Positions 8,824 through 17,253 of a DNA stretch of 64,000 nucleotides are shown one piece after another. The DNA is from Chryseobacterium sp. C-71 (lineage in GTDB: Bacteria; Bacteroidota; Bacteroidia; Flavobacteriales; Weeksellaceae): assembly GCF_020911865.1 (NCBI RefSeq), contig NZ_CP087131.1, positions 2,604,001 through 2,668,000 of the forward strand, written 5' to 3'. Under the pieces are notes generated by a model, which saw only the letters and a program-made list of their open reading frames with translations, did not search any database and was not told the DNA's origin. A program made the position numbers and the translations under genes. Position 1 is the stretch's first letter. Each line of letters opens with the position of its first letter.

Positions 8824-10068
8824 ATGTCTATGAAAAAAATATTAGTATCAACTGCTTTGTTGGCTGGGGTTCTGTCTTATGCGGGGGGCTTCAGAGTTTC
8901 TCTGCAAGGGGTAAAGCAATTGGCAATGGCACACACCAGTGCTCATGCTGAAGATGCGAGTGTTGCATTCTTTAACCCTGCAGGTATGTCATTCATCCCT
9001 TCGAAACTAAGTATTGTTGCAGGAGGTTTTGGAGCGAGTAATAAAGTTACTTTTCAAAATTTAAATACTTTACAGAGTACAGAAACAGATAACCCATTGG
9101 GGACACCAATTTATGCTGCGATTGCGTACAAGCCGATCGACAAATTATCTATTGGTTTCAGTTTTTCGACACCTTTCGGTAGTACCATTCAGTATCCTTA
9201 TGATTGGGAAGGTAGAGAAATGGTACAAAAACTTGAGTTGAAAAGTTTCTATTTTCAGCCAATGGTTTCTGTGAAAATGGCAGATTGGTTGTCTTTTGGT
9301 GCAAGTTATATTTATGCTAGAGGGCAGGTAAATTGGGATAAAGCTGTTACACAGTTTGGCGGTACAGTCAATATTAATGATGAGAAAGCAAGCGGGCATG
9401 GTTATGGTTTTGGTTTTTATTTCAGACCCGACCCAAAATTTGACATGAGTATTGCTTATCGCTCACCAGTTGATATGAAAGCTAAAAAAGGAACTGCAAC
9501 ATTTACCGTTCCTGCACAGAATACTGTGAATACGTTATTAGGATTAAACGGTGCCGGACAAGATGGTTTTACCGCTACATTACCTTTAGTGGATGAATAT
9601 ACGATTGGTATGACCTATAAAGTAACTCCTAAATGGTTGGTTTCGGCAGATTTCAATTATCACGGATGGTCTAGATATAGCAAGTTGACATTAGACTTTG
9701 CAAATGCGCCAATCGGAAATCAGGCAGACCCAACAGTTCTTGTGGCTCCTAAAAACTTTAAGAATTCTAAAACCGTTAGATTGGGAACACAATATATGTT
9801 CAGCAATATGGTCTTCGGGCGTTTAGGTGCTTACTATGACGAGTCTCCTTATGATGACGAAAACTTTATCCCTGAAACACCTTCTTTCGATTCTTTTGTA
9901 TTGACAGGTGGTTTAGGATTTAAATTTAAACAATTCGGAGTTGATGTTGCCGGTGGATATGTAATGCCACAAAGCAGAGACGTGAAAAATGATTATCTTG
10001 GTTTCTACGGTCAGGCTAAGGCAAAAGCATTCTATTTTGGTCTAGGTTTATCTTACAACCCTTTTTAA
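8824..10068 (+). CDS. OmpP1/FadL/TodX family outer-membrane transporter
   Basis: About 415 residues. A signal peptide (KKILVSTALLAGVLSYA) is followed by a region typical of FadL (HTSAHAEDASVAFFNPAGMSF), whose Asn-Pro-Ala-Gly motif is characteristic of the N-terminal hatch. The rest is beta-barrel sequence with alternating aromatic strands ending in aromatic YFGLGLSYNPF. Members carry hydrophobic compounds such as long-chain fatty acids across the outer membrane. I chose the ATG at 8824 over an upstream TTG at 8809, which overlaps a TATATTTG promoter-like motif (8804-8811); 8830 is also possible. The SGNH lipoprotein gene follows after 10 bases, suggesting a lipid-handling pair. Confidence 0.88.
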   Translation: MSMKKILVSTALLAGVLSYAGGFRVSLQGVKQLAMAHTSAHAEDASVAFFNPAGMSFIPSKLSIVAGGFGASNKVTFQNLNTLQSTETDNPLGTPIYAAIAYKPIDKLSIGFSFSTPFGSTIQYPYDWEGREMVQKLELKSFYFQPMVSVKMADWLSFGASYIYARGQVNWDKAVTQFGGTVNINDEKASGHGYGFGFYFRPDPKFDMSIAYRSPVDMKAKKGTATFTVPAQNTVNTLLGLNGAGQDGFTATLPLVDEYTIGMTYKVTPKWLVSADFNYHGWSRYSKLTLDFANAPIGNQADPTVLVAPKNFKNSKTVRLGTQYMFSNMVFGRLGAYYDESPYDDENFIPETPSFDSFVLTGGLGFKFKQFGVDVAGGYVMPQSRDVKNDYLGFYGQAKAKAFYFGLGLSYNPF

Positions 10069-10078
10069 TTGAATTAAT

Positions 10079-11644
10079 ATGAAAAAAATAATAATATCTA
10101 CACTTGCTGTTTCTGCACTTTTCTTTACAACAAGTTGCGAAACAGATTTTGATACAGATGTACAAGATATCGCAGTTACCAGAGGTGAAGCAGATTTCTC
10201 AAACTATGTTTCGTTAGGAAACTCATTAACTTCAGGATATAGAGACGGAACACTTTACAGTGACGGCCAAAATGAATCTTATCCGAGCATGATTGCTATG
10301 CAGATGAAACTTGCAGGCGGTGGTGGGTTTAAGCAACCTATGATGCCAAATAATGTTGGAGGTTTTACAAATTTACCTGGTTTTCCCGGAAAGCTTGTTT
10401 TGAAAATGACTAACGGAGCGTTGGCTCCAAGTGCTTCTCCTGCAGCTGCAGCTCTGGATAATGTGTCGGCTGGAAGACCTTATAATAATTTGGGTGTTCC
10501 TGGTGCAAAATCTTTTCATTTAGTTGCTCCAAATTATGGTAGTCTCGCAGGTTTAGGCACAGGTACGGCAAATCCATATTTTGTACGATTTGCTTCTTCT
10601 GCAACAACAAGTGTTTTGGCAGATGCGATGGTACAAAAGCCAACATTCTTCTCTCTTTGGATAGGAAATAACGACGTACTATCTTATGCGACAAACGGAG
10701 GAACCAATTCACAAACAACAGGAGGTGTAACTACTTATACAGCTGCAACAGTTCAAACTGGAAATACTAATCCTGCAACTTATAAATCAAATGATATTTC
10801 AGACGCTAATGTTGTGGCGGGTTCTATAAAGGCTGTTCTCGATGGTTTAAAAAGTGTAGGATCTACAAAAGGAATTATTGGGAATATTCCTGATGTGACC
10901 AATATTCCGTTTTTCACAAGAGTTCCTTATAATGCTATTCCTTTAGACGCTGCAAAGGCTCAGGCTTTAAATACACAGCTTTATGGACCGTTGAAGGCTG
11001 CTCTTACAGCATTTGGACAAGGAGACAGAATTAACCCTGTTGTAGCAGGAAATAATCCTGTTCTCATTATTGATAATAAATTGACAAACCTTTCAGCTCA
11101 GCTTACGGGTGCATTAACTGCAGGAGGTGTTCCTGCTGCTCAGGCTGCATTTATAGGAAATGCTTTCGGAAGAGCACGTCAAGCTAAACCGGGAGAATTA
11201 ATGCTTCTTACATCTAGTAGTTTATTAGGTTTAGACGCGACGACTAATCAACCTGCAACACCTAGTTCAGTGTTTATTTATGGTGGGAGTTTCCCAATCG
11301 GAGATCAGTATTCTTTAACAATAGATGAAGTAAATAATATTGGAACAGCCGTTAAAGCTTACAATACTTCAATTAAGGCAATGGCAGATTCTTATGGTCT
11401 TGCATTTGTTGATATGAATGCGAAAATGTCAGAATTAAATTCAAAATCAGGAATTTCTTGGAATGGCGTGAAATATACTGCAACATTTGTTACCGGAGGA
11501 GCATTCTCTCTAGATGGAGTACATCTTACAGGTAGAGGTTATGCCATCGTTGCTAACGAATTTATAAAATCTATCAACGCAAAGTATAAGTCTACATTGC
11601 CACAGGTAGATCCAAATAAATATTCGGGAGTCACATTTCCGTAA
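10079..11644 (+). CDS. SGNH/GDSL-type hydrolase lipoprotein
   Basis: 521 residues with a lipoprotein signal ending at Cys20. Block I is GNSLTSG (catalytic Ser49), block III is WIGNNDVL and block V is DGVHLTGRGY (Asp479, His482), giving the full SGNH set. The distance between blocks is longer than in small GDSL lipases because of a large Gly/Ala/Thr-rich insertion. Substrates of the family are acyl and acetyl esters. The gene directly follows a FadL-type porin and shares its terminator. I infer surface ester hydrolysis coupled to uptake of the released lipid; the substrate is unknown. Confidence 0.85.
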   Translation: MKKIIISTLAVSALFFTTSCETDFDTDVQDIAVTRGEADFSNYVSLGNSLTSGYRDGTLYSDGQNESYPSMIAMQMKLAGGGGFKQPMMPNNVGGFTNLPGFPGKLVLKMTNGALAPSASPAAAALDNVSAGRPYNNLGVPGAKSFHLVAPNYGSLAGLGTGTANPYFVRFASSATTSVLADAMVQKPTFFSLWIGNNDVLSYATNGGTNSQTTGGVTTYTAATVQTGNTNPATYKSNDISDANVVAGSIKAVLDGLKSVGSTKGIIGNIPDVTNIPFFTRVPYNAIPLDAAKAQALNTQLYGPLKAALTAFGQGDRINPVVAGNNPVLIIDNKLTNLSAQLTGALTAGGVPAAQAAFIGNAFGRARQAKPGELMLLTSSSLLGLDATTNQPATPSSVFIYGGSFPIGDQYSLTIDEVNNIGTAVKAYNTSIKAMADSYGLAFVDMNAKMSELNSKSGISWNGVKYTATFVTGGAFSLDGVHLTGRGYAIVANEFIKSINAKYKSTLPQVDPNKYSGVTFP

Positions 11645-11666
11645 AATTTAATAAAAAATAAAAACG

Positions 11667-11699
11667 AAACCACAGGATTGATTCTTGTGGTTTTTTTTT
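11667..11699 (+). terminator. Terminator of the porin-SGNH operon
   Basis: Hairpin with AAACCACA and TGTGGTTT arms around a GGATTGATTCT loop region, followed by nine T residues, 22 bases after the stop. Confidence 0.88.
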
Positions 11700-11706
11700 A
11701 AATTTG
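11678..11706 (+). promoter_or_regulatory. Putative prs promoter
   Basis: TAAATTTG at 11699-11706 matches the -7 consensus, with ATTG at 11678-11681 as a weak -33 element (17-base spacer). It overlaps the preceding terminator and would start transcription about 15 bases before the prs ATG. Confidence 0.4.
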
Positions 11707-11728
11707 CAAAATCTTTTAAAAAGTAAAA

Positions 11729-12667
11729 ATGGCCGAGCAACAAAGTTATCTATTTTCGACAAGAACTAGTAAGGAGCTAGCAGAAAAAATTGCCCATCAC
11801 TATGGGAAAGAATTAGGGAAAATCATCATCCAGGAGTTCAGTGATGGTGAATTTGAACCTGTGCTAGACGAATCTGTAAGAGGAGGAAGGGTTTTCCTAA
11901 TTGCTTCTACATTTCCACCGGCAGATAATCTTTTAGAGCTTCTTCTAATGATTGACGCATCAAAAAGAGCTTCTGCTAAAAGCATTACCGTTGTGCTTCC
12001 ATATTTCGGGCTGGCAAGACAAGACAGAAAAGACAAGCCAAGAGCACCTATCGGAGCAAAATTGGTAGCAAACCTTTTAACTGCTGCCGGAGCAACCAGA
12101 ATCATGACTATGGATCTGCACGCAGACCAAATTCAAGGATTCTTTGAAATCCCTGTTGATCATTTGTATGCTTCTACAATTTTTGTAGATTACATCAGAG
12201 ATATGAATCTTGATAATTTGACTATCGCTTCTCCGGATATGGGTGGTGCAAAAAGAGCGAAAAACTATGCAGGTCACCTAGGTGCAGACGTTGTAATTGC
12301 TTACAAAGAAAGAAAAAAAGCAAACGTAATCGAAGAAATGTTCCTTATCGGGGATGTGGAGGGTAAAAACGTGATCCTTATCGATGATATGATTGATACC
12401 GCAGGAACACTTTGTAAAGCTGCAGGTATTTTAATGGAAAAAGGTGCAAAATCTGTAAGAGCAATGGCGACTCACGGTGTGCTTTCAGGAAAGGCTTATG
12501 AGAATATTGAGAACTCACAATTGCTGGAAGTTATTGTAACTGACTCAATTCCTGTGAAAACTAATTTGTCATCTAAAATAAAAGTGCTATCTTGCGCCCC
12601 ATTATTTGCTGACGTTATGAAGATGGTGCACGAGCATCAATCAATTAGCAGTAAGTTTGTTATTTAA
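11729..12667 (+). CDS. prs: Ribose-phosphate pyrophosphokinase
   Basis: 312 residues, full length. It makes PRPP from ribose 5-phosphate and ATP for nucleotide, His and Trp synthesis in the cytoplasm. Conserved elements are FSDGEF near the start, the PYFGLARQDRK flexible-loop region, the metal site TMDLHADQIQGFF, and the PRPP-binding stretch VILIDDMIDTAGTL. Nothing is missing. The next gene, rplY, starts 54 bases downstream, and this pair is commonly adjacent in the phylum. Confidence 0.97.
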   Translation: MAEQQSYLFSTRTSKELAEKIAHHYGKELGKIIIQEFSDGEFEPVLDESVRGGRVFLIASTFPPADNLLELLLMIDASKRASAKSITVVLPYFGLARQDRKDKPRAPIGAKLVANLLTAAGATRIMTMDLHADQIQGFFEIPVDHLYASTIFVDYIRDMNLDNLTIASPDMGGAKRAKNYAGHLGADVVIAYKERKKANVIEEMFLIGDVEGKNVILIDDMIDTAGTLCKAAGILMEKGAKSVRAMATHGVLSGKAYENIENSQLLEVIVTDSIPVKTNLSSKIKVLSCAPLFADVMKMVHEHQSISSKFVI

Positions 12668-12721
12668 TTGATAATTAGCAGGTTGCAAATTAAAATCAAA
12701 ACAATTTTTAAATTTTTATAA

Positions 12722-13366
12722 ATGAAATCTATTACAATTCAAGGTACAAAAAGAGAAAGCGTGGGCAAAAAGTCGACAAAAGCTTTACGTGATGCTGAAT
12801 TAGTTCCTTGTGTTGTTTACGGAGGTGGCGAGCCATTGAACTTCTCTGCATTAGAGAAAGCGTTCAAAGGTTTAGTGTATACTCCTGAAGCACACACGGT
12901 ATCTATTGAAGTTGACGGACAGGTAATTCCTGCTGTTCTTCAGGATATTCAGTTCCACCCAATTACAGACAAAATTATTCATGCAGACTTCTACAGATTA
13001 TCTGACGATAAGCCAGTAGTAATGGAAGTTCCTGTAAGATTAACAGGTCGTTCTAAAGGTGTTGTAGCTGGTGGTGTTTTACGTCAGTCTTTCAGAAAGT
13101 TGAAAGTAAAAGCTATTCCTGCAAACTTGCCAGACGAGGTAGTTGTAGACATTACTTCATTGAAGATTGGAAACAAACTTTATGTAGGTAGCATTAAAAC
13201 TGAAGGATTCTCTTTCGTACACCCAGACAATGCAGTTGTTGTAGCTGTTAAAATGTCTAGAAATGCAGCGAAAGGTGGTGCTATGGCAGATGATGACGAT
13301 GAAGAAGAAGTTGCAACTGAAGTTGAAGGAGAAGCTCCAGCAACTGAAGAAGCAGCAGCTGAATAA
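12722..13366 (+). CDS. rplY: 50S ribosomal protein L25/Ctc
   Basis: 214 residues, the long (Ctc-like) form. The N-terminal L25 domain binds 5S rRNA and has [25 protein letters not shown] and [23 protein letters not shown]-terminal TL5/Ctc domain follows ([19 protein letters not shown]). The tail is strongly acidic and Ala/Glu-rich, which is frequent in flavobacterial homologues. It lies downstream of prs and probably shares its transcript. A terminator follows the stop. Confidence 0.95.
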   Translation: MKSITIQGTKRESVGKKSTKALRDAELVPCVVYGGGEPLNFSALEKAFKGLVYTPEAHTVSIEVDGQVIPAVLQDIQFHPITDKIIHADFYRLSDDKPVVMEVPVRLTGRSKGVVAGGVLRQSFRKLKVKAIPANLPDEVVVDITSLKIGNKLYVGSIKTEGFSFVHPDNAVVVAVKMSRNAAKGGAMADDDDEEEVATEVEGEAPATEEAAAE

Positions 13367-13390
13367 GAAATTTCTTAATCAAAATACAAG

Positions 13391-13420
13391 ACCTGTCAAT
13401 TTATTGGCAGGTTTTTTTGT
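13391..13420 (+). terminator. Terminator after rplY
   Basis: Hairpin ACCTGTCAA...TTGGCAGGT followed by a run of seven T residues, 24 bases after the rplY stop. Confidence 0.88.
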
Positions 13421-13474
13421 TTTAGATGAAATCTATCACTCTATTGATCTGGCAGACTTTTGAATAAAATGTCG

Positions 13475-13482
13475 TAAATTTG
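13475..13482 (+). promoter_or_regulatory. Putative -7 element for sufS
   Basis: TAAATTTG matches the -7 consensus 43 bases before the sufS ATG. TTTTG at 13458-13462 could be the -33 element, but its 12-base spacer is shorter than usual. Confidence 0.35.
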
Positions 13483-13525
13483 AGGTGTTCTAAATAAGAA
13501 CGTTTAATCATAAAAATTGTAATAA

Positions 13526-14746
13526 ATGTTTGACATTCAGGAAATAAGAAGTCAGTTTTCTATATTAAACCAGCAAGTGAATGGTAAACCGTTGGTTTAC
13601 TTAGATAATGCAGCAACATCACAGAAGCCAAATTCAGTACTTGAAATTTGGAATCAATATTATACAGAAATCAATGCTAACGTACACAGAGGAATTCATA
13701 CGTTGAGTCAGTTGGCAACAGAAGAAATGGAGCTTTCGAGAAGAAAAATCCAGAAATTCATTAATGCTCAACATGATTTTGAAGTTATTTTCACGAAAGG
13801 AACCACAGAAGGAATCAACCTCATCGCTTATATTCTCACAGGGAAATTAAAAAAAGACGATGAGATTATCATTTCATACCTAGAACATCATTCGAATATC
13901 GTTCCTTGGCAATTGTTGTGTGAAAGAACCGGCGCAAAACTTCGTGTCATACCAATCGATGAAAACGGAATTCTGCAGTTGGATTATTTAGATGAATTTT
14001 TAAATGAAAAAACAAAAGTCGTTTCTGTGAATCAGGTTTCTAATGCTTTAGGAATTGTTAATCCGATTGAAGAAATTATTGCGAAAACAAGAGCGAATTC
14101 AGATGCATATATTGTTATAGACGGTGCACAATCTGCTCCGCATTTCAAAATTGATGTTCAGTCTTTAGATTGTGATTTCTTTGTGTTTTCGGGTCATAAA
14201 ATGTACGCTCCGATGGGAACCGGTATTCTGTACGGAAAACAGGCTGTTCTTGAAGATCTGCCGCCATTCCACGGTGGAGGAGAGATGATTGCGGTTTGTT
14301 CGTTTGATCAGACTACTTACGCAGGATTACCTTTTAAATATGAAGCCGGAACTCCAAACGTAGGTGGTAATATAGCTTTAGGTGCAGCGGTTGACTTTAT
14401 CAATAAAGTCGGTCATGAAAATATACAAAATCATGAAAATGCGCTACTTGAATACGCTCAAAAACATCTTTTAGAAATTGAAGGTTTAAAAGTTTATGGT
14501 GAAAATGCCAACAGAACTGGAGTTGTTTCTTTTAACTTAATTGGAATGGGAATTTCCTCAGATGTCGGAATGATTCTCGATAAAATGGGCGTTGCCGTAA
14601 GAACCGGACATCATTGTACACAGCCGATCATGGATTTCTTTAATATTGCAGGAACGGTGAGAGCAAGTTTTGCAGTGTACAATACATTTGAAGAGATTGA
14701 TCTTTTAGTTGAAGGTGTGAAAAAAGCACAGAGAATGCTGGCGTAA
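13526..14746 (+). CDS. sufS: Cysteine desulfurase SufS
   Basis: 406 residues, usual length. It is a PLP-dependent enzyme releasing sulphur from cysteine for Fe-S cluster assembly. Visible motifs are YLDNAATSQKP at the start, NVHRGIHTLS, the cofactor lysine in FSGHKMYAPMGTG, and the active-site loop Cys in RTGHHCTQP. This is the group II (SufS) pattern. The rest of a suf operon is not in the neighbourhood on the right side; an IS110 element follows the gene's terminator. Confidence 0.95.
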   Translation: MFDIQEIRSQFSILNQQVNGKPLVYLDNAATSQKPNSVLEIWNQYYTEINANVHRGIHTLSQLATEEMELSRRKIQKFINAQHDFEVIFTKGTTEGINLIAYILTGKLKKDDEIIISYLEHHSNIVPWQLLCERTGAKLRVIPIDENGILQLDYLDEFLNEKTKVVSVNQVSNALGIVNPIEEIIAKTRANSDAYIVIDGAQSAPHFKIDVQSLDCDFFVFSGHKMYAPMGTGILYGKQAVLEDLPPFHGGGEMIAVCSFDQTTYAGLPFKYEAGTPNVGGNIALGAAVDFINKVGHENIQNHENALLEYAQKHLLEIEGLKVYGENANRTGVVSFNLIGMGISSDVGMILDKMGVAVRTGHHCTQPIMDFFNIAGTVRASFAVYNTFEEIDLLVEGVKKAQRMLA

Positions 14747-14773
14747 TTTTTCAGAAATTTAATTTAAACATAA

Positions 14774-14817
14774 AAACTCCCTTTCAGCTTTTGTTGAAAG
14801 GGAGTTTGCTTTTATAG
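14774..14817 (+). terminator. Terminator of sufS
   Basis: Hairpin AAACTCCCTTTCA...TGAAAGGGAGTTT followed by a T-rich tract. It begins 28 bases after the sufS stop and ends just before the region where the IS110 element must end. Confidence 0.9.
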
Positions 14818-14843
14818 TTTTTGCTAAATAAAATCTGTGTATT

Positions 14844-15845
14844 CTAAGACATATGCAAATTATATCTCACTAAATTTACGAAAGGTTCTTCTCTTTTTAT
14901 AACGGCAAACATTCTGTAAACAAGTTTACAGCAAACAGCATTAATAATGGAATTATGGGCTTTTCCCTCTTCTTTTTTTCTCTTGTAATAAGATTTTAGC
15001 TCCTCATCGTAAATAACTGCCGAATTTGCACCATTAAAGAGTACCGTTTTAATCCTCTTATTTCTAAGCTTGCTGGTTTTGGTCTTTCCTTTAATACTCG
15101 TTCCCGAGGAATGCTCAAAGGGAGCTAAACCTGCATAGCAATTGAATTTTCTGGGATTCTGAAACGCTGTAAAATTATTAGTCAAAACAATCATATAAGC
15201 AGCGGTCAGCATACCTACTCCTTTTACTTTGGTTATTTTCTTATAATTCGTGCTTATTTGCTGTTGTTTATCAATTTCCTGCTGTATTCTTTTTTCTACC
15301 AAATCAATATTGTTGTCCAATCGTTTGATGTGTTCTGCAATCTCATCTATTTGATAGCTAACATCGGCAATTTTATTTATTTGATGAAAAGATTGTTTCT
15401 CATTTTTAAACTGCGTTCTTATCTTTATCAAATGGTTTCTGTAGGTCAGAAGGTTTTTTATCATAAGAATTTCTTTCTCCGGAAGAGCATGGAGTTTGAG
15501 TTCATTACAGTGAACTTTTGCATACCTTGCTATTCTCCACGAATCTACTTTATCATTTTTCCCTCTCTGAATTCCCTGACTCAACTTTATTTCCAAGGCA
15601 GGAATCTGATAATAAGGCAGATTATGGTTTTCTAATATTTTAGCAAGAAGAAGCCCGTAGTTACCGGTGTTTTCAAAGCAATACCGTAACTGGGAATCCT
15701 TTCTTACGTTAGTTGAAATCATCTTTTCAACTCCTTCAACCGAGTTTTCTACCTTAAAGAAAATCTCTTTTTCGTCATTCTCACTCATTACACAGACATC
15801 CAATGTATCTTTAGAAATGTCTATTCCGACAAAATAATTTTTCAT
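14844..15845 (-). CDS. IS110-family transposase (DEDD recombinase)
   Basis: 333 residues, intact. The N-terminal RuvC-like domain has the DEDD set: Asp9 in GIDISKDTLDV, Glu58 in CFENTGNYG, Asp98 and Asp101 in GKNDKVDSWRIA. A central coiled coil (about 140-200) leads to the C-terminal domain with KGVGMLTAAYMI and the nucleophilic serine region APFEHSSGTS (Ser246/247). Known IS110 enzymes act as dimers or tetramers guided by a bridge RNA transcribed from the element's own non-coding end. Here 252 non-coding bases precede the start. The frame is complete, so the element may be active. Confidence 0.93.
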   Translation of the reverse strand: MKNYFVGIDISKDTLDVCVMSENDEKEIFFKVENSVEGVEKMISTNVRKDSQLRYCFENTGNYGLLLAKILENHNLPYYQIPALEIKLSQGIQRGKNDKVDSWRIARYAKVHCNELKLHALPEKEILMIKNLLTYRNHLIKIRTQFKNEKQSFHQINKIADVSYQIDEIAEHIKRLDNNIDLVEKRIQQEIDKQQQISTNYKKITKVKGVGMLTAAYMIVLTNNFTAFQNPRKFNCYAGLAPFEHSSGTSIKGKTKTSKLRNKRIKTVLFNGANSAVIYDEELKSYYKRKKEEGKAHNSIINAVCCKLVYRMFAVIKREEPFVNLVRYNLHMS

Positions 15846-15924
15846 AATTTTGGATTTAGGAATAAGCCTGAATGAACCAACCTTGAATGATGCTAAAACC
15901 TTTAATAAGCCTCAATGCTTAACA

Positions 15925-16035
15925 TTCTAAATGGCAGTAATTCAAAAGAGAAAATAAAGTCTGATACACAGAATAGTTCTGTTCTGGCAATCTGTTTAGT
16001 TCACTTTATTTTCTCTGGTTCTTCAGAATTATAAT
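15925..16035 (-). ncRNA. Candidate IS110 bridge RNA region
   Basis: Non-coding DNA 5' of the transposase. A perfect 14-bp inverted repeat (AGAGAAAATAAAGT at 15947-15960, its complement at 16003-16016) encloses 42 bases that contain a smaller ACAGAA/TTCTGT hairpin (15968-15982). A long stem with an internal loop in the transposase leader is the layout known for bridge RNAs of the IS110 group. The guide loops cannot be assigned without the donor and target ends. Confidence 0.45.
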
Positions 16036-16097
16036 TATTATCTAAGTTAATGCTAAATCCTTTGGCAAATCTAAAGGAAATCTGTGGGAGAGAGCAA

Positions 16098-17129
16098 TTA
16101 ATTATTCGGCTTCCAATCTACCACCGCTCTGATAAACGCTTCCGCATTTTCCAAAGGAATATTAGGTAAAATTCCATGACCCAAGTTGGCAATATATCGG
16201 TCTTTTCCGAAACGATTGATCATTTCGTTCACCATTTTCTTGATGGTTTCCGGAGTTGAGTGTAATCTCGCAGGGTCAAAATTTCCCTGAAGTGTCATTG
16301 TGTGATTCGTCAGTGTTCTCGCCAGTTCAGGTTTAATCGTCCAGTCAACACCCAATGCAGAAACTGGCGACATTGTCATATCTTCCAAAGCAAACCAGCA
16401 TCCTTTTCCGAACACCACAACGTGCGTTAAAGGAGCCAAAGCTTCAACAATCTGACTGATGTACTGCCAAGAAAATTCCTGATAATCTTGTGGAGAAAGC
16501 ATTCCGCCCCAAGAATCAAAAACCTGAACTGCAGATACTCCTTTTTCCACTTTTCTTTTCAAATAAGCAATCGTAGTATCTGTGATTTTCTGAAGTAGTA
16601 AGTGTGCAGCTTCAGGCTGCTGGAAGCAGAAAGATTTCGCAATATCAAAAGCTTTACTTCCTTTTCCTTCCACGCAGTAGCAAAGAAGCGTCCAAGGCGA
16701 ACCTGCAAAGCCAATCAACGGAATTTCGTTGTCTAGTTTAATTAAAGTCAGTTCAATCGCATCAAAAACGTAGCCTAAAGTATCATTCACGTCCGGAACG
16801 ATCACATTCTGCACATCTTCCATCGTTCTGATAGGATTATCCAACCATGGGCCTACATTTTCTTTCATTTTAAAATCAATTCCCATTGCCTGAGGAACGA
16901 CTAAAATGTCAGAAAATAAAATCGCAGCATCCAAAGGATATCTTCTGATCGGCTGAACGGTAATTTCAGAAGCTAGTTCCGGAGTTTGACATCTTGTGAA
17001 AAAGTCGTATTTATCACGTAATGCGATGAATTCAGGTAAATATCTTCCTGCCTGTCTCATCATCCAAACCGGTGGTCTTTCTACGGTTTCGCCACGAAGT
17101 GCTTTTAAATATAGGTCGTTTTTAATCAT
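16098..17129 (-). CDS. hemE: Uroporphyrinogen decarboxylase
   Basis: 343 residues, full length. It converts uroporphyrinogen III to coproporphyrinogen III in haem synthesis. Family signatures are [15 protein letters not shown] near the start, the middle [12 protein letters not shown], and [13 protein letters not shown] and [15 protein letters not shown] near the end. It has its own good promoter upstream. The downstream side is occupied by the IS110 element, and no clear hairpin terminator remains between the hemE stop and the element. Confidence 0.97.
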   Translation of the reverse strand: MIKNDLYLKALRGETVERPPVWMMRQAGRYLPEFIALRDKYDFFTRCQTPELASEITVQPIRRYPLDAAILFSDILVVPQAMGIDFKMKENVGPWLDNPIRTMEDVQNVIVPDVNDTLGYVFDAIELTLIKLDNEIPLIGFAGSPWTLLCYCVEGKGSKAFDIAKSFCFQQPEAAHLLLQKITDTTIAYLKRKVEKGVSAVQVFDSWGGMLSPQDYQEFSWQYISQIVEALAPLTHVVVFGKGCWFALEDMTMSPVSALGVDWTIKPELARTLTNHTMTLQGNFDPARLHSTPETIKKMVNEMINRFGKDRYIANLGHGILPNIPLENAEAFIRAVVDWKPNN

Positions 17130-17216
17130 TATTTTTATATGAATAGAAATTTAGCTGATGTAATTTTCAGGAATTTTTAAGGTTTAAACGTTAAATCCGA
17201 ATAAATTACAACTGCA

Positions 17217-17248
17217 CAAATTTACTGCTTTTATGCCATTCTTCAAAA
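17217..17248 (-). promoter_or_regulatory. Putative hemE promoter
   Basis: TTTTG (17248-17244) and TAAATTTG (17224-17217) on the minus strand with a 19-base spacer match the Bacteroidota consensus at both elements. Transcription would start near 17211, giving a leader of about 80 bases. Confidence 0.6.
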
Positions 17249-17253
17249 CAGAA

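Larger units (their letters stand above)
14831..16086 (-). mobile_element. IS110-family insertion sequence (approximate ends)
   Basis: The transposase gene plus its upstream non-coding region is inserted between the convergent sufS and hemE genes. IS110 elements usually lack terminal inverted repeats, so the ends cannot be read directly. As an outer guide I use a 9-base direct repeat, AAATCTGTG, at 14831-14839 and 16078-16086. It may be coincidence, because similar CTGTGGG strings occur in other intergenic regions here. The left bound cannot pass the sufS terminator (14817) and the right bound cannot pass the hemE stop (16098). Confidence 0.5.

Noticed and set aside
14831-16086. Target-site duplication AAATCTGTG around the IS110 element
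   Set aside because: Kept only as an outer guide. IS110 elements do not normally make such duplications, and this string resembles common intergenic words in the window.
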